NCBI GenBank assembly: GCA_005885115.1
Contig: VAXX01000498.1
Coordinates: 1-6,978, forward strand
DNA: 6,978 nucleotides
DNA from: Actinomycetota bacterium
GTDB taxonomy: Bacteria > Actinomycetota > Actinomycetes > Mycobacteriales > Micromonosporaceae
Direction of reading: 5' to 3'
The position numbers were made by a program, and so were the translations under genes. This document shows positions 6,430-6,978 of this stretch, one piece after another (position 1 is the stretch's first letter; each line of letters opens with the position of its first letter). Under the pieces are notes generated by a model that saw only the letters and a list, made by a program, of their open reading frames with translations, did no database searches and was not told the DNA's origin.

Positions 6430-6978
6430 GGTGTACGTACCCGCTGACGGGTGTGCGGCGACCACCGCGGCCACCCGGTCGGCAACGGTCCTGACCTGCG
6501 CGGACGCGGCCCCGGTGAAGTCGGCGCGGTCGGCGACCAGTGCCTCGATCTCGCTGCGGGACAGCCCGAGGCGCGGGTCGGCGGCGAGCCGGTCGAAAAG
6601 GTCGTTGTCGGCCGTGCCCTTCTCCCGCATGGCCAGCGCGACCGCGACGGCGTGCTCCTTGATCGCCTCGTGGGCCACCTCGCGGCCGACCCCGTGGCGG
6701 ACCGCCGCCAGCAGGATCTTCGTGGTGGCCAGGAACGGCAGGTACCGGTCCAGCTCCCGCGCGATGACCGCCGGGTACGCGCCGAACTCGTCGAGGACGG
6801 TGAGGAAGGTCTGGAAGATCCCGTCGAGGGCGAAGAACGCGTCGGGCAGCGCCACCCGGCGGACCACCGAGCAGGAGACGTCCCCCTCGTTCCACTGGTC
6901 GCCGGCCAGCTCACCGACCATCGACAGGTATCCGCGCAGCACGACGGCGAGCCCGTTGATCCGCTCGCAGGAGCGGGT
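6412..6978 (-). CDS. purB: Adenylosuccinate lyase, C-terminal part (gene runs off the window)
   Basis: The last 188 codons, ending in TAG; the gene continues past the right edge. PurB is a cytoplasmic tetramer of the fumarase/aspartase superfamily. It removes fumarate from SAICAR (making AICAR) and from adenylosuccinate (making AMP). Recognisable segments are TRSCERINGL at the truncated edge, which follows the signature loop, then G-E-L-A-G-D-Q-W-N-E-G-D-V-S-C-S-V-V-R-R, ALPDAFFALDG, ELDRYLPFLATTKILL and HEAIKEHAVAVALAMRE. These closely match actinobacterial PurB as I know it. The catalytic SSxMPxKxN loop lies outside the window. The frame is open from the edge to the stop with no disruption. 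It converges on the permease operon with a 15-bp gap. Confidence 0.93.
   Translation of the reverse strand, partial: TRSCERINGLAVVLRGYLSMVGELAGDQWNEGDVSCSVVRRVALPDAFFALDGIFQTFLTVLDEFGAYPAVIARELDRYLPFLATTKILLAAVRHGVGREVAHEAIKEHAVAVALAMREKGTADNDLFDRLAADPRLGLSRSEIEALVADRADFTGAASAQVRTVADRVAAVVAAHPSAGTYTPAPIL

Overview
The window is about 70% G+C by eye, with strong third-position G/C bias, GTG starts and stop-to-start overlaps (GTGA, ATGA). This fits a high-GC actinomycete. The PurC and PurB sequences, the DUF11 wall/membrane protein and the frequent GTACC word suggest the Micromonosporaceae or a close relative. That placement comes from recall of family sequences, not from a search.

Layout from left to right: a GDT1/TMEM165-type cation transporter (minus, 40-648); purC, SAICAR synthase (plus, about 727-1566), divergent from it; a secreted, membrane-anchored protein of four DUF11 repeats (minus, 1572-3374), convergent with purC and only 5 bp from it; an AT-rich divergent intergenic region (3375-3530); a three-gene plus-strand operon comprising an ArsP_1/DUF318-type permease (3531-4547), its usual partner of the TIGR03943/DUF1980 family (4544-5281) and a membrane-anchored beta-propeller-like protein of unknown function (5278-6396); and the C-terminal 188 codons of purB, adenylosuccinate lyase (minus, 6412 to beyond 6978). 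No stretch over 300 bases lacks a gene. I see no RNA gene, mobile element or CRISPR array.

PurC and PurB catalyse consecutive steps of purine synthesis (SAICAR formation, then fumarate release from SAICAR). Here the genes face each other across about 4.8 kb of unrelated envelope genes. The most interesting unit is the permease operon: the permease has a conserved Cys-Glu-Cys membrane motif, the partner has a His-Gly repeat loop and a Cys-Cys motif in its outer domain, and the uncharacterised propeller protein is translationally coupled to both. This looks like a three-part metal or metalloid export/handling system, but the substrate cannot be read from the sequence. A second pattern worth checking is a roughly four-fold excess of the palindrome GTAC across the whole window.
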